Positions 1 to 12,200 of a stretch of DNA of 64,000 nt are shown here, piece by piece. The translations under genes and the position numbers were made by a program. Location of the stretch: contig CM053243.1 of assembly GCA_028583405.1 (NCBI GenBank), positions 20,315,550-20,379,549 of the forward strand, written 5' to 3'. Each line of letters begins with the position of its first letter. Position 1 is the first letter of the stretch. Source of the stretch: Pogonophryne albipinna (lineage: Eukaryota > Chordata > Actinopteri > Perciformes > Artedidraconidae). The notes beneath the pieces were generated by a model, which was not told the origin of the DNA, searched no databases, and worked only from the letters and a program-made list of their open reading frames with translations.

Positions 1-2348
1 CCTATGTCAGGCATCATAAACCTCACTAGCTATTTTTCACAAAGGTTGCAGCTTCAGGTCAAGTGACAACTAACATGTTACTATGAAATCAGTTGTGAAT
101 GATTAATGCAATTACATTACTTGGTATATGTTCAGCCACATCACATACTAGTTAATGCAGTGCAACCACAGGAATACCAATAACACCTTTACCATCTAAT
201 CCAGTCCTATACAAAAACCCTGCAGCAACACAACCAGGAATGTTGTTGTGTTACATTTGTACTGTGCCAGAGGGATGGAAAGGGAATTGTGAACAACTGC
301 TCCACTATGGAATACAATGACTCAAATGCAGTAGTTGAATGTTTAGGCTATGTTTTACCATGTTTGTCAGGCTTTGTTTATTAGAAGCTTGATTTCAATG
401 AAGGTAACATTAAATAGGAATCTTGATAGATGCAAGACATCCAAACGTCTTAATATTGGTAGTAGTGTAGTCTCAGGAAACAGTTGTTCTTCCAGATAGA
501 CACATAGACAGGGTCAGTACAATATGTTCCTAGATACCTTTGTGAAAGTAAAAGTAGCTTCGTGAATTTGTTTTCTGATTACATCATATCAAGAAGTGTG
601 GTTGGCTTGTCACTGTGGGTGATATCCCTACATGCGTATAGTGCATATTAATCATGTCATTTTCTTCACACTGTTCCTAAAATTATTAAAACGCAGTGTG
701 TTTTTGCTAAAAATACAAAATTAGGATGTCCAAACTGATTCTTTTGATCGGTAAAAGTAAATAAGCCTCTTCATTTCACTTGATTTAATATACTTGAATT
801 TTTTTCCAACATGCAGCAATATCACAATATCCTGCTTGTGATCTAACCATTTAGGGGGATATTAGAACACATATCTATGGGCATATCATTAAATTGTATC
901 CATTGCATTCAAATTAGCCTTCAGGTGTATTGACAGCTGAGGGCGTGGGGACTTTTGATCTTGAGTCAATTTGTAAACCTTGTTTCTCAGAATCATGTTC
1001 CTTGTCAATGCCAACATCTCCGTTGACTGGCAGAGGGTGTAGTAGGTCATGACATGAGCCATCTGAAAATCGAAGAGTCTTAACAGAGACATGTACGCTT
1101 TGTTGTATTTCGAAGAAGCCTACATTTCAGCAATGCTGGAATTTGCCCTTGCTCCGGGAGACCTTAAACTGCTGTGAAAATTCCGCCACTGTAACATGCT
1201 TCAAGAGTCTCTTTCTTCGGGAGTTACTTTTTAGCGATCAACATTTTTAACGAACTGTCCCAAAGTCAAGACGTAAACATGAGATCAGATTCATGGTGGA
1301 TATCCCCCCTTGGGATCATATTTTATTAAGTCTGTTTGAACTGTTCCGTTTAATCAAGAATAAAGCAAACACATCAGTATTGACTCAGCCATTACGTTTG
1401 ACTCAGCCTGAGGGTATTTGTTTCTATCTTTAATCAACAACCTTGGGTCCTGCGGTCTTAATTTGTACTAACAAACATAATGACTGTGAGTGAATGAACA
1501 TGTTTCCTACATGGAACACTGAAGTATTGTAGTAGGCATATTCATGTTTGCTTTTTGGACTGTGTGCTGTGGACCGATCAGTAAAATGCCAGAAAATAAC
1601 TTGGAGTGATATTTAGTTTGAAGATATTCTGATGTGCTTTGATGTAAGTAAGACTGAAGTCAAACAACTAACCAAGGACAGCATAGTGAGAATAACAATT
1701 ATCATATGATCTGTATTATGAATATATTAAGTCTGGACAACAATGTAAATGTTGATGCTACATTTCTTTTTATCTAATAGTGTTACTGAAATGTGCCTCT
1801 CTTTTACTACCTAACTTTTGCTGTTTATTTTGAAACCTTTTAAGATTTCCGTGGTAAACGTAGGTATTATAATTTGTCCAACAAGCTGTGTCGTCAATCC
1901 TGCAGAGACTAACGTAGTTACATTTAATAAATGTTCCATTTTTTTAATAGTGATCTGATGGATGGAATCCATACATTTAACGTGGTCATACATTTAAGCA
2001 ACAACTAGTCGTATCCTCAAACCAAACGAATCAGATTGGATTGACCTATTTAACATATGGAGTCAAAGTTGATCTTGACAAGGCACCATGATTTATCACT
2101 GATATTTGAACAGGCCTTTGGTGACTGGCTTACGTATGATTTATACTTAACAATGTATTTTAGCATTGCATTGGTGGATGAATGAGAATAGTTAATTTCA
2201 CTGTCAAACTCATAACTAATTGTGATGTTTTGCTTTTAATTCTTGGGAAATTGGTTGTCCTCCTCTTCGGATTATTTGAACGTTTTTAGTCATTGACATG
2301 TTTTGTCATTCGGCAATCATGCAGCACAATGGATTGTGCACCTGTAAC
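1..2348. other. Non-coding sequence upstream of the first RNF111 coding exon
   Basis: This AT-rich stretch holds only short open frames without recognisable protein similarity. It is probably the intron between a 5' non-coding exon and the first coding exon of RNF111, because the coding exon begins at a splice acceptor. I could not pick out a promoter or an upstream non-coding exon. Confidence 0.5.
2341..2348. repeat. Left target-site duplication of the hAT element
   Basis: CCTGTAAC is repeated exactly at 3160-3167, immediately outside the inverted repeats. Confidence 0.85.
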
Positions 2349-3159
2349 TAGAGATGTCCCGATCCGATCACGTGATCGGGGATCGGAGCCGATCACGTGA
2401 TTTTCAAAAGATCGGGATCGGGAGAAAAAAAATCGGGGATCGGGATTTTTTTTTTTTTTTTTTTAAATATTTTTTTTAATTATTATTTAATGTTACAAAA
2501 CAAAAATGACCATGTTCACGTCTTAAAGTCATCCTGAGGCCTTAGTTTTGGTTTGAAATGACACAACATCATGTATGTGTTGCTTCTTTTGGGCTTGTTT
2601 TCAGACCTGGTTGCTTATTTCTCTCAAAGCTGGCAACAGAGTGGGCGCAGTGTCTAGCAGTAAGCTAACGAGAGGCTACGTTCAGCTGGTAACTCGGGAC
2701 TCGGTACAGAGAAAATGTCAGGAGTTTGGAAGTATTATAAAATTGAAAGCGAAGGCAGTGTAACAGCCAGATGCAATGTTTGCAAGGAGGTTCCGCGTGG
2801 TGGAAAGAACAGAGCTACGTTCAACACGACCAATCTAATACGCCACCTGAGAAACAAACACCAACAACAACAGGCCGAGTACACAGCGGCCACTCAGGTA
2901 ACGGCACTGAAACAACCGACACTTTCAGAGACTTTTAAAAGGAAAGAGAAACTGCCCCAGAACAGTGAAAAGGCCAAACAAATAACAGCCAAGATAGCTG
3001 AACTCATCGCGTTGGATGACCAGCCGTTATCTGTTACCTTTTTTTTTTCTTAATGCATTGCATAAAGATCGGATCGGGAAAAATCGGTATCGGCAGATTG
3101 TCAAAATCAAATGATCGGAATCGGATCGGGAGCAAAAAAATGTGATCGGGACATCCCTA
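2349..3159 (+). mobile_element. hAT-type DNA transposon, internally deleted, with 8-bp target-site duplication
   Basis: The terminal inverted repeats are TAGAGATGTCCCGATC at the left end and the complement of GATCGGGACATCCCTA at the right end, with one mismatch. The element is flanked by an exact 8-bp direct repeat, CCTGTAAC, at 2341-2348 and 3160-3167, which is the hallmark of hAT superfamily insertion. Both ends are rich in repeated GATCGG-type subterminal motifs, including the palindromic GATCACGTGATC, which may bind transposase. At 811 bp it is much shorter than an autonomous hAT. It keeps only the start of a transposase gene (2715-3053), so it is probably non-autonomous. The family name was not determined. 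Confidence 0.9.
2715..3053 (+). pseudogene. Truncated hAT transposase, BED zinc-finger N-terminus
   Basis: The open frame of 112 codons begins MSGVWKYYKIESEG and carries a BED-type zinc finger: a C-x2-C pair (ARCNVCKE) followed by an H-x4-H pair (LIRHLRNKH). This is the N-terminal DNA-binding domain of ZBED-like hAT transposases. The catalytic RNase-H-like core and the dimerisation region are absent because the frame ends in a T-rich stretch near the right end of the 811-bp element. It lies wholly inside the inverted repeats. It is therefore a remnant of transposase rather than a host gene, although an open BED frame could in principle still be translated. Confidence 0.8.
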
Positions 3160-3167
3160 CCTGTAAC
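3160..3167. repeat. Right target-site duplication of the hAT element
   Basis: This is the second copy of CCTGTAAC. It is followed at once by the polypyrimidine tract and CAG acceptor (3168-3190) of the first RNF111 coding exon. Confidence 0.85.
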
Positions 3168-3190
3168 TCTTTTCCCTTCTTTTTTTCCAG

Positions 3191-3273
3191 GTTTTGTGAG
3201 ATGCAGCGGATAGGTGCCTAAGAGCTGATGCGAGAGCCCTTTCTGTTTACCCTTTGAGGACGCACCAGCCACC
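3191..3273 (+). other. rnf111: RNF111 5' UTR portion of first coding exon
   Basis: The segment starts after a clear polypyrimidine tract and CAG (3168-3190) and runs to the start codon. It contains an out-of-frame ATG at 3201 and another at 3228, so short upstream ORFs are possible before the GCCACCATGA start. Confidence 0.7.
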
Positions 3274-6200
3274 ATGAAGAGTGAGGTGCCAACTGAGGCC
3301 CCCAGCAGACAGGAGCATCTGAAGGAGCCGCTGGTGAACCCAGAGCCCATGGAGGCAGCCAAGAGCTTCCCTGACAACATGGAGGTGATCGGAAAGGCAG
3401 GCAGTGAATTTGAAACCCTGTGTGAGTCCAGGCATCGGCCCCTGAGGGACACAGGCACACACAGAGACTCAGAACGGACCCTACCTGGGCGCAGAAAAAG
3501 AAAAGGCCAACAGGCAGGGCCCTCAGACTGCTCGCTGAAGGAGGGCCACATCAGTGAGAGTTCACTGGCCCCGCAGCGTCCCAGGGTAGAACTTTTACAG
3601 CACCCCAGTGAGGACGAACATAATCACGATTCCTCCTTTAGTGACTGTGCTTCTTCCCCTTCCTCGAGCCTGCGATTCGGGGACTCAGACACTCTTAGCT
3701 CAGAGGAGGAGGGGGGGGAAGCTGGAGCAACAGGGGGCCAACACAAGGCTCCTGCTCTGACGACAGGCGGAGCCGCTGGAGTTGGCCTGCGCCCTGTTCT
3801 GGGTCGAACTCGGGGGAATCGCTCTCATAAGTGGGTGCGGTCTGAAGCTGAGCCAGTGCTGCTGAAGCGGCCGTGTCTGAGCAGCCGGCGGCCTCTTCAT
3901 AGGAAGCGCTTTTTGAAAACACCTCCTGGAGGGGGTCAGCGGACTCAGAAGCAAAAGGAAAGACTACTACTGCAGAAAAAGAAACGCGAAGTGATTGCAC
4001 GAAGGAAGTATGCTCTACTCCACAGCACCAGTAGTTCCAGCGAGGAGCTGAGTAGTAACTCTTCCTCCCCCTCGTCTACGGAAGCAGAAGATGAGCTGTA
4101 TGTAGATGTCAGCAGCACCAGCAGCCAGCCCAACAGTGCTACTGTAGCCACAGGTAATTACAAACCATCACTCTACTACAGTTTTATGAATGTGTTGCAA
4201 TGCTGTTTAATATTGTTTTACAGATTGGTTTCAAGTAGGCTGTATCATATTGTCGAAAGCATTGTAAACCAAAGGGAAGGCTCAGGAAGCATAATACTGT
4301 TGGATTTCAGTGTGATCACCATAGCACCACGGACTACAGAGGGACTATGCATTCAGGGTCAGTCATTGCGTGTATTTTTAAGGCTCACTTGGAGAAGGTA
4401 AATGTATTTTATTGATTAACAATCCATGTAATAAGCTTTGAATGGCACAGTAGGATAGGGCCGTTTGTAACTAATGTTAGATAAGAGGGCTGAAGAGTTA
4501 TCAATATCATGAAAAGTATGTCTCCTTATGCTCACAGGCACCAGAAACTCTAACGTTGCAGAAGTGATGCACAATCCAGCATGAATTAACATTTTGAATG
4601 CTGTAAATTGCTGCAATAGGAATTAATATTATGCACTGAAAAGCAGAACAGAAACACCGAAATGAAGAGGTCAACACATTATACAACTTTCAAAATGAGC
4701 TGGCCTCACAAAATAGGTTGTTGGTGTTGTACATTGTTAGTGTTGTTGCTTTCAGAAAGTGTTAAGCTTTTCAACCAAAGATTTCCAGTTCCCTTCACTG
4801 TTATTATGTGAAATGAATTGTCTATAGCAGAAGTGTGATGATGGTAAGCGATTGCCCTTATTGTCTGTTTACTAAAGCAAGATCAAGAGTGTCTACAGGT
4901 TTTTCATTCTGCACCTGGTGATGTCATCCTACCTCTCAACCAGAGAATAGGAAGTAAACAGAGAACTCACCTCCTATGTGTTCGGCTGTAGTGAAAACAT
5001 TATGGCTCATGCCTTCCACATGGCATCCTATTGCTGCTCGAGTGAGTCCCACATTAAAATACTAGGAGGTAAATGTAAAAAAAAAAGTATTTAAGCTTTT
5101 AAATTCACTTTTGCATAAACAAGGTAACGTTGCAACATGCATACGAATATGGTCTGTGTGTCTTGTTATGGTTTGGGCACAGCTGATGTAGGAGTTGCTA
5201 CTCCCCTCTGCTGTTCATAGTCCCACACCTGGCGGGCTGTAATGGAAACAGCAGCCCTCTGTACCTGTCAGAACAACAGGTTTATACGCCTCCTAAATCT
5301 AAACTTTCTGCTCCCGTATATTTTGAAGTAGCCGTTTAGCCTTAGCAATTCTTCTGTTGCTGTGATCCTATGGGAGAATGGAAAGTCAGTTGTTGTGCCT
5401 TTATGGGAGGGGGGGGGGGCAGCTGGGAGGAAACTCAGGCTCTGTTTAGTGACAGCCTTTGCATAGATACAGCAGGTCTCACAGGGAAAACCAGGCATTT
5501 GTTTACAGTAGGGGAAAGTGAGGAGGCAAGTGATGAAACCTGCCTTCTGAAGGCTGGAGCAGGTGTGTGATGTAGCCCGGGTTAATTCTACCTCTAACAC
5601 AAGGACAAGTTCATTAATTATATGAAAAGTTCACTTTATATGACAGTCAGACCTGCACTGTTGTTTTAAGATCAAATATAAATCCCATTGTGCTTGCTTT
5701 TGACATCATCAATAGCAGTTAAAGGAGTCGGCCCTGTAAATATCAGCAAATGGCTTGTTGGACTACAGAAAATTGTCCCATGTTTTTGACATTTTTGATC
5801 CTGACTTATGTTATAAGGTATTTATTTGACCTAACAAACCCAGCACACATTACAATTTTCTACAAGTTGTAAGAAAAGTAGGATGTTGTTGTTTGTGTAA
5901 CCATGTGAAGGCTTCACCTCAGTGCCAGGCACCACGTCTTGCAAAGGGTGCTAAGCAGCAGTTCTCAGGGGACATTTGGAATATAAATCACACTAGAGAA
6001 TTATGGCCAGGCACTAAGTGTTGTGCCCAACAGCAGCGTTTTCTTTTTCTGCAGCATAACATTGTTTGACTTTGTTAATCACTAACACAAGTTATGTAGC
6101 AATTACATTTAGTGAAAGGCTTCAGTGCAGTCACTTTACTGGTGAGTCTGAACAGAGACAGCTTAATGTTCTGTCTATATTGAATACAAATGTGTATATA

Positions 6201-9200
6201 AAGATTGGAAACAATAAAGGTGACAGAAAAAGGTTATTTAGATTTAACTCTTTAGAATTTAGAAGGGGACTTGTAACTTTACGAACAACATTTCATATAT
6301 AAATAAACATTGATTGATTTGTGTAACGATAAAAGTTGTTGTGCTCATTTTATGAAAATTGTAGTAATGTTATACTATAATCAGTCAATAATCAGTCAAC
6401 TACCCTCATCTGTGTTTGTTTTGATCCCTTTTGCAACCACCTATTCCATGTGAGCTCACCTGAGGGGGCTCACACGGTATTTAGTTCAGGCAGAGATAAA
6501 GTGAGATCTAGTGCACAGGCAACCAATCACAGCGCAGATTTAGGAACGTGGAAAGGGAAAAAGCCAATCCCAACGCAAACAGAGTTGAGCACTGATGACC
6601 TACATTTCTCCCGGTAAACTGTTAAGCCCGATGATACTGCTGTTAGCATGATGAAACTGGAGAAATACTATCTGGCTACCTACACAACTTGCTTTTTCAA
6701 TTGAAGCCATGCAAAAAGACCAGAAAGGCAGAACCAGGCTTACAAAAACAACCCAGTAAAGTGTGAAATATAAATGTAATTCCTTATAAATAAACCCAAG
6801 CAGTCAAGCTAGAAGTTATTATTTCAAGTATGTATTTTCTGTCGATTGTATTGTAGTTGTAAGCTTTCTCTGCTTTTGTCAGATTGTTTTGTGTATGTCT
6901 AAACTAATTCAACTGGTGTGCAGGTGCCCTGGATGAGGATGTGGTTGTGATCGAGGCAACTCCTGCTCCAACTCCTGCTGTCCCTGCAAGCGAGGAGATC
7001 AACGTCACCTCAACAGACAGTGAAGTGGAAATTGTCACAGTCGGAGATGGTTTCAGGTAGGCACTTCAGCTTTTTCAACAAGCATTGACATAAAATGCTT
7101 ATGTTCATTTTACATTACAGTAGCTTAACTGCCCCGTACAACGAGGGGTATGAAGTGTATTCATAGTGGTTTTGTTTTAGAGATGCACCGTTCATGGCAG
7201 TCTTATTCTTCTGATTTAGTTTTCTGTAAACAGCGTGTGGTCCCTCCCTTTGCTTTGTCTAAAGGTGTTAGCAGGCAGGAGGACACCACTTTTTAGATGG
7301 ATAATAAATATAGAATATTTTCTTGTTTGAACAAAAAGTCGAATTTTCCCATCAAAAGAAAGTTACAAAAATGTGTGTGTATGCTGACGGTTATAGTTTG
7401 GTTTAGGACCTAATATTGCACCCTGTGGTACACCACAAATATTCTTGCCAAATGAAAGAGCATTTGTTATTGGGAGTTATCTGGACTTTTGAAACCTGAA
7501 GCTCAGGACAAGCTTCTGAGTTTTATTTGCATGACTGATCATGTGGTGGTGTTCCCCTTTCTTAAAGCGTGAAGAACCCCCTTTCCCTTTTATGTGTTGA
7601 TTACTAGGCTAGTCTGTCTTTTTGCTTTTTTAATAACAATAACATGTTGTGTTTTATTCCTAATGTTTGCCTTTGGCTGGGTTCTTTACGTGAACTTGGA
7701 TGTTAGTCAATAGTCTGCCTTGTCTTTTTATTATTACTCATCCTATCATGAAGCACCAGTGTATTGGATTAGGGCGTTCTTGAGCGTGTGTCGCACTTGT
7801 GATAGCGCACATGAAGCAACAGACAGGGAACAGTGAATGAAGCAACATTATGGTTGTTTGGAAAATAAACATGTAGGCAGTGGAGAAACAACTGGACGAT
7901 AAGCTTGGATGGACATTTTATTTATGGTTTCACTATGAAACCTCTCTTAATTGTATTTATTATTTATTCAAGATGACTATAGAAAACAACCATTTGGGTT
8001 TTGTCACTATAAACATTCTTCAATTGCTCGCATAAATGACGTTTCACTTGATTAGGACTGTAACCACAGTATCTGTTAGTGTTTGCATGTATAATAGAAG
8101 TAAAAAGGGAGTAAATGCAGTTTGCTGATTGTTAACGATTAAAATCTGTATGGTTTCCTTATGATTAAACAGCTGAGGGTGGGTGGGTTGCAATGTACTC
8201 CAGTGTTTTGCTCATTCCATAGCTTGCATTGCCCAGATAGAATAGGCTGCATGCCTCGTTGTTTATAGAAACAAAACCACATCAGGCTGAAGGGACCTGC
8301 TCTTTGCCCATGTTGTTTGATTCTAGAAATGCCATACATAAAGCTGACTGCTTTTGAGAACAAAGGTTCATAATAAGTCTGTGGCATGAGTGGGCAGCTT
8401 GAGTGGCAAGGGAATAGTTTTCAGTTTGAGCACTCTGAAGGGTCATTTGCAACCAAACCTTTTGCCCTTCATATTATATTACTTGTTATTAACACTGACT
8501 GTGTTGTTAAGAGCAAGTGCCATAGTGAAACACTAAATGTTATATTTTTATTTTGAGATAGAATACTAAAATGTTTTCAATCGCTCTAGCCCATTTACTA
8601 GAAAATGTTACCTGGTTTCAATTCATTTCTATAACACAGTTTGTAAAGGTCAGAAAGTAGAATGATAATCATTTTCAGTAAACATTGTTAACAAATCTCA
8701 ACTATAATTGTAGACGCACACAGTGATATTTAACTGGTAATGGCAGCGATGTATGCACAGATAAATGTTGTATATTGAGCTGTTTAAGAGGAAAATGTCT
8801 GACAAGCTCTTGCCCACTGTGATATCTCTGACCAAAAGCTACATTTTGAGTCCATCAATCAGTTCCTGTAAGTAAACCTAAAACACATTATATACCAGAA
8901 CAAACTGTAAACCCAATGAATCTGTATCATGTCCACTATATCATCTTATAGAACACCAAACTAGTCTGATCCTTTTGAAAGGGCATGGCTAAATAGGGTA
9001 GTTGATTATGCTTTAAGAAATATGTTAAGTATTAATAGGTGTAATTGGAATATGGCTCTGTTTTTTTAGATCTGCTAAATATCTACAGTGCGAGAGCAAG
9101 ACTTTAGATAGATAGCTCCCACTGTGATTCCCGGCAGCCCAAGACATTTTCCTCACCACATTAAAAAAATCGTATTTCTCAATTTTATAATATGCCTTCC

Positions 9201-12200
9201 TGTCTCAATTCTCCCTAATAATACTCCTCTAATTCCTCATGTAGGCGATTAAGCAGCTCAATTCGCAAACCTCTGCCCCTGTGCTACCCTCTATCTATAT
9301 CCCTTTGTAATCTTTTTCCAACACAGTATCTATCCTTCTTCCATACTTTCTGTCAATGCATCAGTAATATCTGAAAATAGTTCCCAGGAGTGATTTCACC
9401 AAGCTGGGAATGCTATGGCTTGTCTAATCTTCCTGTTTTCCTGACTGTCAAAGATGTCCTGGCTCGCTGGAGAATGCAGCGATGAGCTTCTCTGAAGGGG
9501 GGGATGGGCGGCAGGGGAGCAGGAGGGCGGGGAACCAAAGGCCAACAGAATGAGCAATGAAAGCTTTGTTGACACCGCCAGTGGTCCGATTTGTGAATGT
9601 GTGTTTGTGTGCAGTTTTGTTCAGTGTGGACGCAGGACACACATACACAAAAAACACATAGTGTAGTTGGGCCCTGGCTTTATTTGGTAGTGTAATAATG
9701 TGTGTTCTATGTGGAAATACCAAGTCTACCAAGATATTCTATTTTGATCAACCTTCATGGGGTTGATAATGTTTGACTTCTGTTAAAACGTTAAAGAGAG
9801 ATACAACTTCATGGTCGTACGATTCAGTTCAACTACATCCTCCACAATTATCATAAAGTTGAATCTTTAGTATTGTGTTTAAAGTCTGGCCATATTTTGT
9901 TTTTGTCCGTGTCTAACATGATAAAGTCAGGGTTAGGACAGTATTCTCGCTTCTGCTTGTACAAAATGTGGAAGTTCAAATACAGTTTGTCAACCAACAG
10001 TGGCACGTTAGGTATTTTGTGCAAAATGTCACTAGAATTGGGGTAAAGCAACATTTTGTAACCCAAACCTGCTCTTTCACATTGCTCAGTGACATGCTGT
10101 CAGTATTGACATGTTTAATTTGAACTGTTTATTTGTTGGTGTCGCTCCACAGTTCGCTCACAGTGCTTTAGGAGAACATTCCAGTGTTTTAACAGTGCAT
10201 TGTTGGGCGTGTTTGGCAGCAGTTTTACCCAGATAGCAGTATGTTACAATAAACAAGGATTATGTAGAGGATATGGATAGAAAAAATAAAATGCCTCGAT
10301 CAGATGCTGTCCTGATTCTGTATATCAGATCAGGACATGCGTAGCAATCCCCACACTTTTTGAATGTGTAAATCCTATTCATGTTTGAAAAATTAAAGTT
10401 GTGCCTGCATTTGAGATGGCTACAAACAAACGGATTTGAAAGTCCCCTGCATTTATTGACTGAGCCACAAATATGTCCTATGAACCTAAAATAATAACCT
10501 CTCCCACTAACATTTGGAGCTTTACTAGACATTCATCTTGCAGATTAAAGTCCACTTGCCCAAATGTTACTTAAAACGTATGCCAGCAATCAAAGCTGGA
10601 AACACAACTTTGTACGAGTTTGGTCAGATTTTCTTTGGATCTTTTACAACCGATGCCTTTATTTAGACTTTATATATCTTGCTTATATTCTCTAGTCTAA
10701 ATGGTTATCTTACATTATAAAGTATAGACATGTAAGGGCTATTTTTACATGTAGCCAACTAAAAGTGTACTTTGTAAGATCTCGTGTTGCTTATTGATAA
10801 GTATGTGGTAAAGCAACATCTAAAGGCTTTGCAATACAGTCTGTGATTAAATAATAATTTTTCCTTATTTTAGATAAAGGGACAAGCATCGGCCGGTTCT
10901 CTCCTCAGTGCCGAGTTAAAAAGTGATGTCATTATATCCCTAATTGTGAAGACAAACGTGATTTGTTTAAACAGTGCAAAGTGTGTTTCATCAACAAATT
11001 GTTTACCCCTCTTACAGCATTGAATCATGCCTTGAATGACCTCATTCCTTTTAAATGTTAACCCAGTAGTTTACTGTATATTACTGCAGATCTCAGCCCC
11101 CCCCCTCTTCCCTGGGGCTCATGCTCACATCACCTTGGCACAACCTCAGCCCCCCATTCCCATAGTGTTCATGTTTACAATGTACTGTTTTCATCTTGCC
11201 TCCTCCCCCCTCCCCATCTTACCCCCAGGAGATCATAGTGGTAAACAGATATTTACAAAATAATCCCAGGTCTACTTAATTAGGCTCCCCTCCCTAATGG
11301 CCAGTGTGGCTCCCTGGGATCAACCAGAGCGGAGGAGCCTGGCCAATTATACACCAACACACCCACCATGTGCCCCTCTCTGCACACCACCCTCATTGCT
11401 GTGTGTTTGGTTGGTAGTCACAGACACACTGTGTGTATGTATGCACAAGTTTGCTTTAGCGATTTGTGAGATATGAAAGTTAATAAGCTTTCCCGCCTAT
11501 TCCGTTTGCATTGTGCAACATGTCTCACAGGAAATTGAATTGGAAGCAGACAGTGTGAGCTGATGGGAATCCCCCTTATCACCAACAGCAGGGAGAAAGG
11601 CATTTCCTGCATTAACACACATCTGAGGAATGTGATCAAAGCCAAACTAATTCAGCATAAAGAGGAATAGATCAATAATTTAACCAGTCAATAACCTTGC
11701 ATACTATTATTTATGCATTAACAATTTGTTTATACAATCTTTGAACTCATGTGCTTACATTTGATTATACACAACCAAGACATGTATGTTCCAGTATTCC
11801 ATTTAATGAAATATATTTAAAATATGAAATCATAAAAACAAAAATGTTAGTTAGTCGCTTCGCTTGATAGCTGCCTGACAGAAATAATGAAGTATTGCTA
11901 GGGTTTTCGTTTATTTATATAGCACCTTTCAACACAAGGCCATTCAAAGTGCTTTACTAAAATGAAATGCATAACTTTTATATACATACATACAGGGTTA
12001 ACATTTTTCCAATTGTTTCTTTAATAGCAAATAGTCCCCCACTCTCTGCTGGTTAAAAACTGTCTCTTTGTGTCAATGGAAACGTTTTCCAGTTCAACTG
12101 ACTTGTCTGATTCTTTTCTGCCGAAATCTTAGGCAATTAACAATATGTTGAATCCCTTTATAATGTTGTATGTGTCTATGATTTAATCAATAAGAGTCAC

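Noticed and set aside
889..1092. 67-codon minus-strand frame at the left end
   Set aside because: Short, AT-rich, without similarity or splice context; expected by chance.
3027..3551. 174-codon minus-strand frame opposite RNF111 exon 1
   Set aside because: It is antisense to a well-supported coding exon, runs into the transposon, and has no recognisable domain.
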